From assembly GCA_027063505.1 (NCBI GenBank), contig JAMORO010000081.1, positions 1 through 44,322 of the forward strand: DNA of 44,322 nucleotides. The letters are read 5' to 3'. How positions within the stretch are numbered: the first letter of the stretch is position 1; the number at the start of each line of letters is the position of its first letter. The position numbers and the translations under genes are program-made. Below the pieces are notes generated by a model. That model saw only the letters and a list, made by a program, of their open reading frames with translations, was not told the origin of the DNA and did no database searches. Shown here in pieces: positions 10,306-18,322 of the stretch. The stretch is from Sulfurimonas sp. (GTDB lineage: Bacteria > Campylobacterota > Campylobacteria > Campylobacterales > Sulfurimonadaceae).

Positions 10306-10332
10306 AGTTATTAGTTTCCTTTTATCTTGTGC

Positions 10333-11112
10333 TTAACCAAAACGGCCAGTAATGTAATCTTCTGTTTTTTTCTCTTTAGGATTTAAAAAGATATTTTCTG
10401 TTTTATCATACTCAACTAAATCTCCTAAATACATAAACGCTGTGTAGTCACTGATGCGGCTTGCTTGCTGCATATTGTGTGTAACAATAGCGATGCTTAC
10501 ATCTTTTTTAAGCTCAACGATAAGCTCTTCAATCGCACCAGTTGAGATAGGATCAAGAGCAGAAGTTGGTTCATCAAAGAGAAGTACCTCTGGTTTAACG
10601 GCAACAGCACGAGCGATACATAAACGCTGTTGTTGCCCACCTGAGAGACCCATCGCTGATTTGTTTAGTCTGTCATGAACCTCTTTCCAGAGTGCTGAGC
10701 CTTTAAGGGCAACTTCAACACGGTCTGCAAGTTCAGTCTTGTTTTTAACTCCAGCAATTTTAAGACCATAAGCAACATTATCAAAGATACTCATTGGAAA
10801 GGGTGTTGGCTTTTGAAAAATCATACCAATTTTTTGACGAAGCTCAATGAACTCATTCTCTTTTTTGATATCTAAGATATCTGAGATCTGTTTGTTCTCA
10901 TCTGTGAACTCTATCTTCCCCTCATACTTGTTTCCAGGGTATAAATCATGAATACGGTTCATACTTCTAAGGAGTGTAGATTTACCACAACCACTTGGTC
11001 CAATAAGAGCAGTAATCTTATTCTTCTTAATAGGAAGATTAATATTTTTGAGTGATGGATGATCCACACCTGGGTATGTAAATGAGAATTTTTTGATATT
11101 TAAAACTGGCAT
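10333..11112 (-). CDS. pstB: Phosphate ABC transporter ATP-binding protein PstB
   Basis: This is the ATPase subunit of the high-affinity phosphate importer. The 259-residue protein has Walker A (GPSGCGKST), the Q-loop region ([12 protein letters not shown]), the ABC signature LSGGQQQR, Walker B with [12 protein letters not shown], and the switch histidine in IVTHNMQQA. These are typical of PstB, including the PTPFP segment. The ATG at 11112 follows AGGAAA by five bases. It lies eight bases after pstA and clearly belongs to the same transcript. Confidence 0.97.
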   Translation of the reverse strand: MPVLNIKKFSFTYPGVDHPSLKNINLPIKKNKITALIGPSGCGKSTLLRSMNRIHDLYPGNKYEGKIEFTDENKQISDILDIKKENEFIELRQKIGMIFQKPTPFPMSIFDNVAYGLKIAGVKNKTELADRVEVALKGSALWKEVHDRLNKSAMGLSGGQQQRLCIARAVAVKPEVLLFDEPTSALDPISTGAIEELIVELKKDVSIAIVTHNMQQASRISDYTAFMYLGDLVEYDKTENIFLNPKEKKTEDYITGRFG

Positions 11113-11120
11113 GATATTTC

Positions 11121-11924
11121 CTATTTTTTATTTCTAGTGATAAATCTACCACTTAAGTTGATAATTAAAACGAGTACAGTTAGAATGAACGATGCAGCCC
11201 ATGCAAGGTCACGACTCGCCTCTTCTGGTTCATTTGCTAAATCATAGATACTTACTGTGAGTGATGGAAATGACTCTGTAAGATTGAGTGAGAAGTAGTT
11301 ACTTGTCTCTGATGTGAAAAGTAGCGGTGCCGTCTCTCCAATGATACGAGCAAATGCAAGTAAAATACCTGTCATTATTCCTACTTTTGCAGCTTTTATA
11401 ACAATGTCGATGATTACCTTATATTTTGAAGCACCAAGTGCAATTCCCGCTTCACGAAGTTCACGAGGAACAAGGCTTAGCATATTATCAGTTGTATTTA
11501 TAACAACTGGTATCATCATGATAGCAAGTGCGATAGCTCCTGCAAATCCACTTGTTCCACCAGTAGGCACAACAACAACCGCATAAACAAATGCACCGAT
11601 AACGATAGAGGGAGCTGACATCATAATATCTGAAAGATCACGGATGATGTTAGCATATCTTCCTTGTCCATACTCTTGGATGTAGATACCAGCAGCCATC
11701 CCTAAAGGAATACCGATAATAGAAGCTAAACCGGCTAAGATAAACTGTCCTATGATGAGGTTTCTAAGACCACCATCAATAAGGTCATTTAAAAAGAGAC
11801 CAAAGTGAAAAGAGCCAAGACCCTTGATGAAAAGAGTGATGAGTATCCAAGCTAAAAATGCTAAACCAATAAGTGCAGAGAGAACACTTAGACTTAAAAA
11901 GATTTTATTTATTAAGAGTCTCAC
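11121..11924 (-). CDS. pstA: Phosphate ABC transporter permease PstA
   Basis: This is one of the two membrane subunits forming the phosphate channel. The 267-residue protein shows about six hydrophobic segments and the permease EAA loop ([17 protein letters not shown]) that docks on PstB. The start is GTG at 11922-11924; its first base is the last base of the pstC stop codon (TAGTG), so the two genes are translationally coupled. The length is slightly under the E. coli protein, and nothing appears missing. Confidence 0.94.
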   Translation of the reverse strand: MRLLINKIFLSLSVLSALIGLAFLAWILITLFIKGLGSFHFGLFLNDLIDGGLRNLIIGQFILAGLASIIGIPLGMAAGIYIQEYGQGRYANIIRDLSDIMMSAPSIVIGAFVYAVVVVPTGGTSGFAGAIALAIMMIPVVINTTDNMLSLVPRELREAGIALGASKYKVIIDIVIKAAKVGIMTGILLAFARIIGETAPLLFTSETSNYFSLNLTESFPSLTVSIYDLANEPEEASRDLAWAASFILTVLVLIINLSGRFITRNKK

Positions 11925-12934
11925 TAATTAGCCTTTTTTAAGAAGTAAAATTTTGCGATACTTATAATCGCAAAACTAATGATGAAAAGAATAAGTGCAA
12001 GATAGAAAAGTGCTGACTCACCAAGACCACTTGCTTCACCAAAGTTGTTTGCCATCGCAACAGGAATAGAGATCGTAGGATCTGTAATCTTTTGTGGAAG
12101 AACAAAGATAGAACCGATAAGAAACGCCACAGCCATAGTCTCACCAAGAGCACGACCAAGTGCTAGGATGATAGAACCGATGATACCAACTTTTGAGAAT
12201 GGAAAGATGATATCTTTAATCACTTCAAATTTTGTAGCACCGAGTGCATAAGCAGACTCTTTTAGAACATTTGGTGTTGTGTTCATACTATCACGGGTAA
12301 TGGCTGCCATAAATGGAAGAACCATAACACCAAGTACAAGACCTGCTGTTAAAAGGGAGACTTGATAGCCACCAAAGAGGTCAGAGATGATGGGAGCAAA
12401 ATAGTAAAGCCCCCACATACCAAAGATGATAGATGGAATGGCTGCAAGAAGCTCAATGGCAATTCCGACAACATTTGCAATATTTTTAGGGGCAATTTCA
12501 GCTAAGAAAACAGCGATACCCATAGCGATAGGAAGTGCAAACGCAAGGGCTATAAGAGTTGTAAGAAGTGTACCAATGATAGGAACTAAACCACCATAGA
12601 TAGTCTTAGTTACTGCATCATCCTCATCATCGAGCATCATATCATCTTCGTCTTCATCTAAAATGGCATCATCATCCTCATCCGCAATTTCCATGTCATC
12701 TTCATCGATAATTTCACCATCTAGGCTATCTTCTTCCATATCAACTACTGTATCAGTAAGTGAAGTAGGGTTAAGTGATACCTCTTTGTTCCAGTCTGGA
12801 TTTGTTACAAAGTCAAAGCCAAACTCATCGATGGCAGGTTTTGCTGCAGTATAGAGAGTGATAAAGATTCCGATAAGAAGTACAAATACAAGAGATGCAC
12901 TACTTAGCGAGAGTTTCTGAAAGATTTTTTCCAT
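11924..12934 (-). CDS. pstC: Phosphate ABC transporter permease PstC with acidic periplasmic insertion
   Basis: This is the second membrane subunit of the phosphate importer. Residues 11-31 form the first membrane segment. The core permease fold runs from about residue 113, with an EAA loop near VLKESAYALGATKFEVI. Between them, residues 61-107 are extraordinarily acidic: 28 of 47 are Asp or Glu, with only G, I, L, M, A, S, T and V between. By family topology this loop lies outside the membrane, on the side that meets PstS. The rest of the protein is intact, so this looks like an in-frame addition and not decay. The ATG at 12934 has a weak AGG site. A strong candidate Pho box precedes it, so pstC may start a second transcript inside the operon. 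Confidence 0.94.
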   Translation of the reverse strand: MEKIFQKLSLSSASLVFVLLIGIFITLYTAAKPAIDEFGFDFVTNPDWNKEVSLNPTSLTDTVVDMEEDSLDGEIIDEDDMEIADEDDDAILDEDEDDMMLDDEDDAVTKTIYGGLVPIIGTLLTTLIALAFALPIAMGIAVFLAEIAPKNIANVVGIAIELLAAIPSIIFGMWGLYYFAPIISDLFGGYQVSLLTAGLVLGVMVLPFMAAITRDSMNTTPNVLKESAYALGATKFEVIKDIIFPFSKVGIIGSIILALGRALGETMAVAFLIGSIFVLPQKITDPTISIPVAMANNFGEASGLGESALFYLALILFIISFAIISIAKFYFLKKAN

Positions 12935-12965
12935 ATATTTTAAGCCTATTTCAAATTAATAGGGA

Positions 12966-12997
12966 ATTTTATAGTAGTTTGGTTACGTAAAGGTTAC
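12966..12997 (-). promoter_or_regulatory. Candidate Pho box and -10 for pstC
   Basis: Read on the minus strand, GTAAC (12997-12993), six bases, GTAAC (12986-12982), ten bases, then TAAAAT (12971-12966). The two half-sites match perfectly, and the spacing to the -10 is identical to that at the pstS and porin promoters. It fits an activator bound over the -35 position. The element lies in the 68-base gap between the unknown gene and pstC, which suggests an internal phosphate-controlled promoter for pstCAB-phoU and the two-component genes. Confidence 0.7.
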
Positions 12998-13002
12998 AAG
13001 AT

Positions 13003-14652
13003 TTAAAAAAACTCTATCTCATCCTCTTCTTCATTTGTATCTCTCTGTCCCATTGACATTTCAATCTGAGCAATGTTCGAGTAAAATGATTTATCCATAT
13101 AGTGTATATCCTCTGCTGTTTGTGCAACGAGTACTGCTTCTTTCCATGTAAGCAGATCAGAGATAAATGAGCGTAGTAGGACTATAAGTATCTCAGCATT
13201 CTCATCCTTCTTATACTCTTGAAGTTTTTGACTTAAAAGCATAAGAGAGTAACTCAGATCTTTAAACTCAAAAAGAGGATTAAGGGCACTTGTATAACCA
13301 TCTAAAAAGGAAATAAGTATAGAGTTAAGTTCATCACTCCACTCTTTAGAGTAATCTAGGATAGATATCTCACTCTCGAGTTCAAGAAGTTCATCATACA
13401 CTTCATTATCGAGAGTAACTTCGCTGAAGTAGCTCTCTGCTGAAGTGATAATAGTATCACTTACATAAACTATCTCTTTTATTTGAGTTGTTTCATGGCA
13501 CTTATACTCATGTTTAAATTTGTAGCAACTATCGATAAGGTGTCGAAGAGAATCTTTAAAATCGATAGTTGCGAGATTAAACATTTTTGTATCTTCCTCT
13601 TGGGCATGAAGAAATTCTGCCCATGTATTAAAGGACTCTAGCATATATAAAAATATATCTTCTAAATCATTATCATTCTTATCAAGTAGGTAAGGAAGTG
13701 TTCCTGCTTGTACAAGTGACTTTAGGTCTAAAAAATAACTTGCAACATCATCAAGTTGTTGAATGTCAGCAACACAATGAAGATAGTCATCTGTAGCATC
13801 ATAAAAACGAGTAATTGCTTTTACACTGTGTGGTTTTTTGAGTAGAGCTAAGTAACTCTCCTGAAGTCGTATATCTACTCGACCTGAAATTTCACTTTTT
13901 TCTTTGAGTTTTCTAAAGACAAGATTATCATTTACTCGAGAGGAGACCTCCATCTCATCACTAGAGTGTAAAAGGTTTGAGAGTGCTAAATCTTCATGCT
14001 CGGTATAAGTTTCTGATAACTTATAATATTTTATATCGAGAGATTTAAAGTGAATTTTTCCTATTTTATTGAAAAGATACTCAATACGTTTTTTTGAACT
14101 CTCTATACTATATAAGGTTTTTACATCTTGTGGCTGTAGTTCAACGGCGAAAGTTTTATGTAACTTTTTTCTTTGTGTACGATTTTTTTGATCTAGAAAA
14201 TAGATTGTGCTATTTTCTAACTCTACAGGATGAATTCTATACTCATTTATAGAGTATTCTGTTTTTTGTGTAAAGCAGGCTTTAAAATTCTCTCCCTCAT
14301 TGAGCTCTCTATAGAGTTCATCAAGAGTAGAGTGTTTGAGGTTTTGATTTAGTAAATAGTAGTCAATTCTTTTGGAGTTTGCACCAAAGCGGCGCTTTCC
14401 AAGTATTGAGAAGATAAGACGTTTGCGACAATTATTGTCTATATTTATATTGGCTATCTCAAGGTAGTAGCAACGGTCAACTTTAATGTTTATATATCTG
14501 AGTGCTATACCCTCTTTTTCTTTTTGGTATTCTATGTACTGAATAAAATGTTTTTTTTGATCTTCTTCAGTTATAGCAATGATATTATTTTTTGGACTGT
14601 TCTTATCGACTGTAGAGGAGGATAGAAATGAAAGAGTATGTGATAAAATCAT
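13003..14652 (-). CDS. Unrecognised protein encoded between pstS and pstC
   Basis: I do not recognise this 549-residue protein. It has no confident signal peptide or membrane segment beyond a mildly hydrophobic N-terminal stretch, so it is probably cytoplasmic. The first 200 residues look mixed alpha/beta and basic (IFSILGKRRFGANSKRID). The rest reads as all-helical and acidic, with many Leu/Asp/Glu heptads, and the C-terminus ends in an EEEDEIEFF tail. A TTG at 14661 would extend it by three residues, but the AGG site lies directly against that codon. The ATG at 14652 has proper spacing and is preferred. The gene sits where pstS normally abuts pstC and has a degenerate Pho-box-like element upstream, so a role in phosphate physiology is likely by context only. 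PilZ or PhoU-like folds were considered but no defining motif was seen. Confidence 0.85.
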   Translation of the reverse strand: MILSHTLSFLSSSTVDKNSPKNNIIAITEEDQKKHFIQYIEYQKEKEGIALRYINIKVDRCYYLEIANINIDNNCRKRLIFSILGKRRFGANSKRIDYYLLNQNLKHSTLDELYRELNEGENFKACFTQKTEYSINEYRIHPVELENSTIYFLDQKNRTQRKKLHKTFAVELQPQDVKTLYSIESSKKRIEYLFNKIGKIHFKSLDIKYYKLSETYTEHEDLALSNLLHSSDEMEVSSRVNDNLVFRKLKEKSEISGRVDIRLQESYLALLKKPHSVKAITRFYDATDDYLHCVADIQQLDDVASYFLDLKSLVQAGTLPYLLDKNDNDLEDIFLYMLESFNTWAEFLHAQEEDTKMFNLATIDFKDSLRHLIDSCYKFKHEYKCHETTQIKEIVYVSDTIITSAESYFSEVTLDNEVYDELLELESEISILDYSKEWSDELNSILISFLDGYTSALNPLFEFKDLSYSLMLLSQKLQEYKKDENAEILIVLLRSFISDLLTWKEAVLVAQTAEDIHYMDKSFYSNIAQIEMSMGQRDTNEEEDEIEFF

Positions 14653-14683
14653 AATGTACAACCTATTAGTATAATTGAATTAT

Positions 14684-14715
14684 ATCTTATCACATTCTTG
14701 TTATAAAGATGTAAC
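14684..14715 (-). promoter_or_regulatory. Degenerate Pho-box-like element before the unknown pst-operon gene
   Basis: On the minus strand GTTAC, six bases, ATAAC, ten bases, TAAGAT. Each half-site matches GTAAC at four of five positions, and the spacing equals that of the stronger boxes. An alternative -10, TATAAT, lies five bases further on (14684-14679). The same bases form an AT-rich inverted repeat (TTGTTA / TAACAA) that could be a weak hairpin after pstS, so either reading is possible. Confidence 0.4.
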
Positions 14716-14722
14716 AAAGGAG

Positions 14723-15727
14723 TTATTTAATCCCTTTGTTCTCCCAGTAAGTTCTGACTTTAGAAGTTAAAGAGTCCGGTAATGGTACAAAACCTAGCCC
14801 TTTAGCAATCTCTTGACCATTTGTATAACACCAGTCGTAAAATTTAGTAACACGTTTATTCATCTCTGGTTTTTCAGCTGGAACAAGGATAAAAGTAGCC
14901 GCTACCATAGGATAAGATTCAGCACCTTTAGGATCAGCAATAACTGCATAGAAATCTTTTTCAGGTTTTAGTGTTGCTTTTGCAGCAGCTGTTTGGAAAG
15001 ACTTGAGTGTTGGTTTGATGAAGTTGTGTTCACGGTTCTCAACTGTAGCCATTGCGATGTCATTGTTTTTAGCATCTGCATAGTCAATGTATCCAACAGA
15101 GTATTTTGTCTGTTTAAGGAGTGCGGCAACACCTGAGTTTGTTTTCCCACCGATGTGGTGATCACCAGGCCAGTTAAGTGATTTTTTAGCACCGTAAGTC
15201 TTTCTCCACTTTTTAGAAACTTTTGAAAGATAGTATGTAAAGTTATATGTTGTTCCTGAACCATCAGCACGGTGTACAAAAGTAAGTTTTTCATGTGGTA
15301 GTTTTATGTCAGCATTTGCTTTTGCAATAACAGCATCATCCCAGTACTTTGCAGTTCCATTTGCAATAGCTACAGTTGCCTTGCGGCTAAGTTTAAGTTC
15401 ACTAACACCAGGAAGGTTATACCCCATAGTAATCGCTCCAACTACACCTGGGAACTGATAAAGACCCTTTTTCTTTAAAACTTTAGGGCTTAAAGGTTTA
15501 TCTGTTCCAGCAAAGTCAACTGCACGAGACGAAGCATCTTTGATTCCTTTTGAAGAACCTTTTTTGATGTAGTCAACTTTAATACCAGTATCTTTATTAT
15601 AAGCTTTGAGCCATTTTTGGTAAACGCTATAAGGAAAAGAAGCACCACTTCCCTTGATAATATCGTTTGCACTTAAAGATGTCAGTAAAACTGTACTTGC
15701 TAATGCAATTTTTATAACTTTAGTCAT
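14723..15727 (-). CDS. pstS: Periplasmic phosphate-binding protein PstS
   Basis: PstS captures phosphate in the periplasm and hands it to PstCA. The 334-residue protein has a cleavable signal peptide (about 1-20, ending LTSLSA) and the phosphate-binding motifs of the family: GSGASFPY near residue 27, DFAGTDKPLS near 92, and RADGSGTTYNF near 155. It is the first gene of the pst run and is divergent from the porin gene. An AAGGG site precedes the ATG at 15727, and a candidate Pho box with TATACT -10 lies 33-65 bases upstream. The product is typical of the family. Confidence 0.96.
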   Translation of the reverse strand: MTKVIKIALASTVLLTSLSANDIIKGSGASFPYSVYQKWLKAYNKDTGIKVDYIKKGSSKGIKDASSRAVDFAGTDKPLSPKVLKKKGLYQFPGVVGAITMGYNLPGVSELKLSRKATVAIANGTAKYWDDAVIAKANADIKLPHEKLTFVHRADGSGTTYNFTYYLSKVSKKWRKTYGAKKSLNWPGDHHIGGKTNSGVAALLKQTKYSVGYIDYADAKNNDIAMATVENREHNFIKPTLKSFQTAAAKATLKPEKDFYAVIADPKGAESYPMVAATFILVPAEKPEMNKRVTKFYDWCYTNGQEIAKGLGFVPLPDSLTSKVRTYWENKGIK

Positions 15728-15759
15728 GTTGTAACCCTTGTTTATATTTTGTTGGTGGA

Positions 15760-15802
15760 AGTATAAAACAGTTGGGTTACGCTTTAGTTACAAAAATGTT
15801 GT
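15760..15802 (-). promoter_or_regulatory. Candidate Pho box and -10 for pstS
   Basis: Read on the minus strand: a weak half-site ACAAC (15802-15798), six bases, GTAAC (15791-15787), six bases, GTAAC (15780-15776), ten bases, TATACT (15765-15760), then TCCACC. Half-sites repeat every 11 bases, about one helical turn, as in known Pho boxes. The porin promoter in the same intergenic region has the same arrangement in the opposite direction, including the -10 and the TCCA that follows it. Confidence 0.8.
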
Positions 15803-15849
15803 GATTTGAAGGCTTACATATAAATAGATGTCATTTGATAGTTTTTTCT

Positions 15850-15881
15850 GTAACCAAGACGTAATCGCTCTGTAATATACT
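15850..15881 (+). promoter_or_regulatory. Candidate Pho box and -10 for the porin gene
   Basis: On the plus strand: GTAAC (15850-15854), six bases, GTAAT (15861-15865), ten bases, TATACT (15876-15881). A third GTAAT (15872-15876) keeps the 11-base phase and runs into the -10. The start codon lies 33 bases after the -10. The match to the pstS box, in sequence and in every spacing, is good evidence for co-regulation by the PhosR-like protein. Confidence 0.8.
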
Positions 15882-15914
15882 TCCATCACTTAAAAACAAT
15901 GCCAAGGAATTAAA

Positions 15915-17114
15915 ATGAAAAAAATCGTATTATCAACTCTTATGCTCACTACTTTAGCAATAGCAGAATCAGATATAGATCATCCTGTTGAACGTATAGC
16001 ACAGGGAAAAGACCAAAAGTCTAATCTACATGAAAAAAGCTTCGTCGAGAGATTTCATTTTAAAGGTGACTTAAGATTAAGATACGAGAGTAAAGAAGCG
16101 ACATATTTTGATGAGACTGAAAAAAATACATATCATAATAGATATCGTTTAAGATTAGGTGCACATGTTGATCTTACAGATTATCTTCAATTTGAAGTTG
16201 GTGTGAGAAGTGGTAATGGAAATCCAACTTCAGGAAATCAAACTTTTGCAGATGATGCACCTTTGTCAGATTATTTTTTAGACTCTCTTCGATTCAATGC
16301 AGTAGCAATTGATTATACATATGGAGCGTCTACAATAAAAGTAGGTAGAGCAGCATATATGATGTATAGACCTCTAAAATCACAACTAGTTTGGGATAAT
16401 GATCTTTCATTAGATGGTATCAACTACCAATACAAAGATGATGCAAATATCATCACTTTTGGGCTTAATCAAACTAGTTTGGCAGATGCTTCTGTAAGTA
16501 AAAATGATGTAAACCTTTTTATAGCACAATATGTAAGAACAATTAAGCTAAGTAGTTCAAAGCTTAATTTAGGTGCAGGTTTTTACTACTATGATGGCAT
16601 AAAGGGAAACACATCTCTTTATGACTCTAATAAAGGCTCTAGTATGGGTAATACTATGGTGGATGCAAACGGGACGCAAGTAACTAAAAATGGAGTATTT
16701 GTAAATGATTATCATCTCCTAGAAGGATTTGCTGAGCTTAAATTTAAAGATGTATTTGGTCAACCAGTTGGAGTTGCTGCTGGAGTAGTATACAATGTTG
16801 CCGCAAGTGATAAGAACTTCGGATATGATGTTGCAGTTAAAGTAGGTGCAGCTAAAAAAGTGGGTGACATGCAGTTAAAATACTCTTATACAGATTTACA
16901 AGCAGATGCGTCACTTGGTGCACACTCTGATTCAGATAACTTTGGTGGTGGTACAGCAGCAAAAGGTCATGCTATAAGAACAAAATATAAATTTGGTAAG
17001 AACACATATCTTGCGGCTACTTTTTTCTATAATACTCGTTATGCTAGTAAAGATGCTAAAGCAGGTGATACAGATTATGAACGTGTACAGTTAGATGCAA
17101 TTATTAAGTTTTAA
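15915..17114 (+). CDS. Putative outer-membrane porin, probably phosphate-regulated
   Basis: The 399-residue precursor has a signal peptide (about 1-18, ending LAIA). The body alternates polar and hydrophobic residues as in beta strands, with many Tyr, Gly and Asp, and ends in a C-terminal Phe (IIKF) as outer-membrane barrels do. The opening FKGDLRLRYES is typical of the family usually called putative porin (Porin_5-like; recognised from memory). It is divergent from pstS with a shared regulatory region and has an AAGGAA site before the ATG at 15915. I infer a channel made under phosphate limitation, like OprP or PhoE in role but not in clear homology. Substrate selectivity cannot be read from the sequence. 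Confidence 0.85.
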   Translation: MKKIVLSTLMLTTLAIAESDIDHPVERIAQGKDQKSNLHEKSFVERFHFKGDLRLRYESKEATYFDETEKNTYHNRYRLRLGAHVDLTDYLQFEVGVRSGNGNPTSGNQTFADDAPLSDYFLDSLRFNAVAIDYTYGASTIKVGRAAYMMYRPLKSQLVWDNDLSLDGINYQYKDDANIITFGLNQTSLADASVSKNDVNLFIAQYVRTIKLSSSKLNLGAGFYYYDGIKGNTSLYDSNKGSSMGNTMVDANGTQVTKNGVFVNDYHLLEGFAELKFKDVFGQPVGVAAGVVYNVAASDKNFGYDVAVKVGAAKKVGDMQLKYSYTDLQADASLGAHSDSDNFGGGTAAKGHAIRTKYKFGKNTYLAATFFYNTRYASKDAKAGDTDYERVQLDAIIKF

Positions 17115-17163
17115 AACTCTCTTTACTTAATTAAAACAAATTTCAAAATTTCAATTCTTCTTA

Positions 17164-17214
17164 CAAAGGCACTTTTTCTCCTTGTGCCTTTGAGCTCAAT
17201 TAAGCTCTTTTTTT
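17164..17214 (+). terminator. Double hairpin terminator after the porin gene
   Basis: A perfect 9-bp stem (CAAAGGCAC / GTGCCTTTG, loop of 11 bases) is followed at once by a second stem (GAGCT / AGCTC, 6-base loop) that runs into seven T residues. The second hairpin with its T-run is a textbook intrinsic terminator; the first may strengthen it. Confidence 0.85.
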
Positions 17215-17240
17215 CTATAACTAACTTCTAAAATAATAAA

Positions 17241-17281
17241 TTCAGAAAATCTTAGTTATAATAATTATAATTTTTTCTGAA
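17241..17281 (+). promoter_or_regulatory. Promoter region of desaturase gene with flanking inverted repeat
   Basis: Two overlapping-phase TATAAT hexamers (17257-17262 and 17266-17271) lie upstream of the GAAGG site of the gene starting at 17291. They are enclosed by a perfect 9-bp inverted repeat, TTCAGAAAA (17241-17249) and TTTTCTGAA (17273-17281). The layout fits an operator for a dimeric regulator that would cover the promoter. The left arm would not be transcribed from these -10 elements, so it is unlikely to be an RNA hairpin. Confidence 0.45.
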
Positions 17282-17290
17282 GGTAATAAA

Positions 17291-18277
17291 ATGAGTCAAC
17301 CCTATCCTGATAACTTTAATGAGTTGAAAGCCGAAGTTCGTGCAGCTGGACTGCTTGATCGTGTTCCTGTTCGTGGATCAATAGAGATGATAGCTACACT
17401 ACTTAGTATGGCTCTTGTTTTTTATATAGTGTCACACTGGGATAGTATCGCTTCTGATTCACTCTGGGCAGCTGCTGGACTTGGTTTTTTTATGACCATT
17501 ATTTTTACCCGTGCTGTTTTTATCTCTCACGATATTTTACATACTCAGTATTTTAAAAATAAAGCACTCTCTTTTAAACTCTCTTATCCTTTTTCTGCAT
17601 TTATTTTATCAAATAGCTCTTCTTGGTGGGACTTTAAGCATAACGTAAATCATCATACTTGGTGTAATGTACCTGAAAAAGATGAAGATATTTTAGCGAT
17701 GGATGGTGCTTTTGCACCAGGTCATACAGGAAATAAAGCATGGCTTAGAGCGAGTAAGTATCTCGTGTTTTGGGGTGCTATGTTTTTTATGTATCCAGCA
17801 TTTATAGCACAGTCATATAGTTTTGCGATTAGACGTAAAAAGTGGGGAGAGCTATTTTTAATGCTTCTTCATTGGCCAATTGTATGGGGACCTATTTTTT
17901 ATTTTCTTCCATTTGAGCAAGCGATAGTAGTGTTTTTAACACTTAACTTTACACTCTCTCCTTGGCTTGCGTTTGGTTTTATTACAAACCATTTAGGGTG
18001 TGAAGTCTTTGATAAAGAGACAGGGGAAAATTTTTCATGGATGGAGTTACAGATGAGAACATCACGTTCACTCTCTGGTGGAGCATTTATTCACTGGTTT
18101 TATGGTGGACTTAATACACAGATAGAACATCATCTTTTTCCTAAAGCTCCTCGATTTAATCTCTTGAAGGTTCAAAAAATGACAAAAGAGTTTGCACAAA
18201 AGCATGGACTGAAGTATTTTGAAACGACACCTATAGAAGCCTATGTACAGATAAACGATGTGCTTAAAAAATATTAA
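17291..18277 (+). CDS. Fatty acid desaturase (membrane di-iron type)
   Basis: This 328-residue membrane enzyme should introduce a double bond into fatty acyl chains using oxygen and a di-iron centre. It has the three histidine boxes: H80-DIL-H84, H117-NVN-HH122 and QIEHH (His280-281) followed by LFP. Hydrophobic segments lie at about 33-50, 55-75, 95-108, 150-172 and 190-225. There is no fused cytochrome b5 domain, so an outside electron donor is needed. The ATG at 17291 follows a GAAGG site. The regiospecificity cannot be told from sequence. It converges on a second, quite different desaturase gene. Confidence 0.92.
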   Translation: MSQPYPDNFNELKAEVRAAGLLDRVPVRGSIEMIATLLSMALVFYIVSHWDSIASDSLWAAAGLGFFMTIIFTRAVFISHDILHTQYFKNKALSFKLSYPFSAFILSNSSSWWDFKHNVNHHTWCNVPEKDEDILAMDGAFAPGHTGNKAWLRASKYLVFWGAMFFMYPAFIAQSYSFAIRRKKWGELFLMLLHWPIVWGPIFYFLPFEQAIVVFLTLNFTLSPWLAFGFITNHLGCEVFDKETGENFSWMELQMRTSRSLSGGAFIHWFYGGLNTQIEHHLFPKAPRFNLLKVQKMTKEFAQKHGLKYFETTPIEAYVQINDVLKKY

Positions 18278-18297
18278 GTACATATCTCTCTCTTCTC

Positions 18298-18322
18298 TGT
18301 TACCAAGTTTAACTTGGTAACA
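18298..18322. repeat. Perfect 25-base palindrome between convergent desaturase genes
   Basis: Twelve bases (TGTTACCAAGTT) are followed by one T and their exact reverse complement. As RNA it would fold to a GTTACCAAG / CTTGGTAAC stem with a 5-base loop, 20 bases after the plus-strand desaturase stop. Neither side has a T-run, so it is a poor intrinsic terminator. It could be an RNA end-stabilising stem or a protein-binding dyad. The rest of the 18278-18523 gap holds no open frame that I can support. Confidence 0.7.

Noticed and set aside
12663..12854. Plus-strand frame rich in Ser
   Set aside because: It is the antisense of the acidic PstC loop; GAT/GAA codons read as Ser-rich on the other strand. 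No start signal.
14700..14717. Intrinsic terminator directly after pstS
   Set aside because: The TTGTTA / TAACAA stem is short and AT-only with no T-run; I prefer the degenerate Pho-box reading, though a weak attenuating role remains possible.
18298..18322. Possible further Pho box because it contains GTTAC and GTAAC
   Set aside because: The half-sites are inverted, not direct, and separated by 13 bases with no -10 at the right distance; it does not fit the geometry of the other sites.
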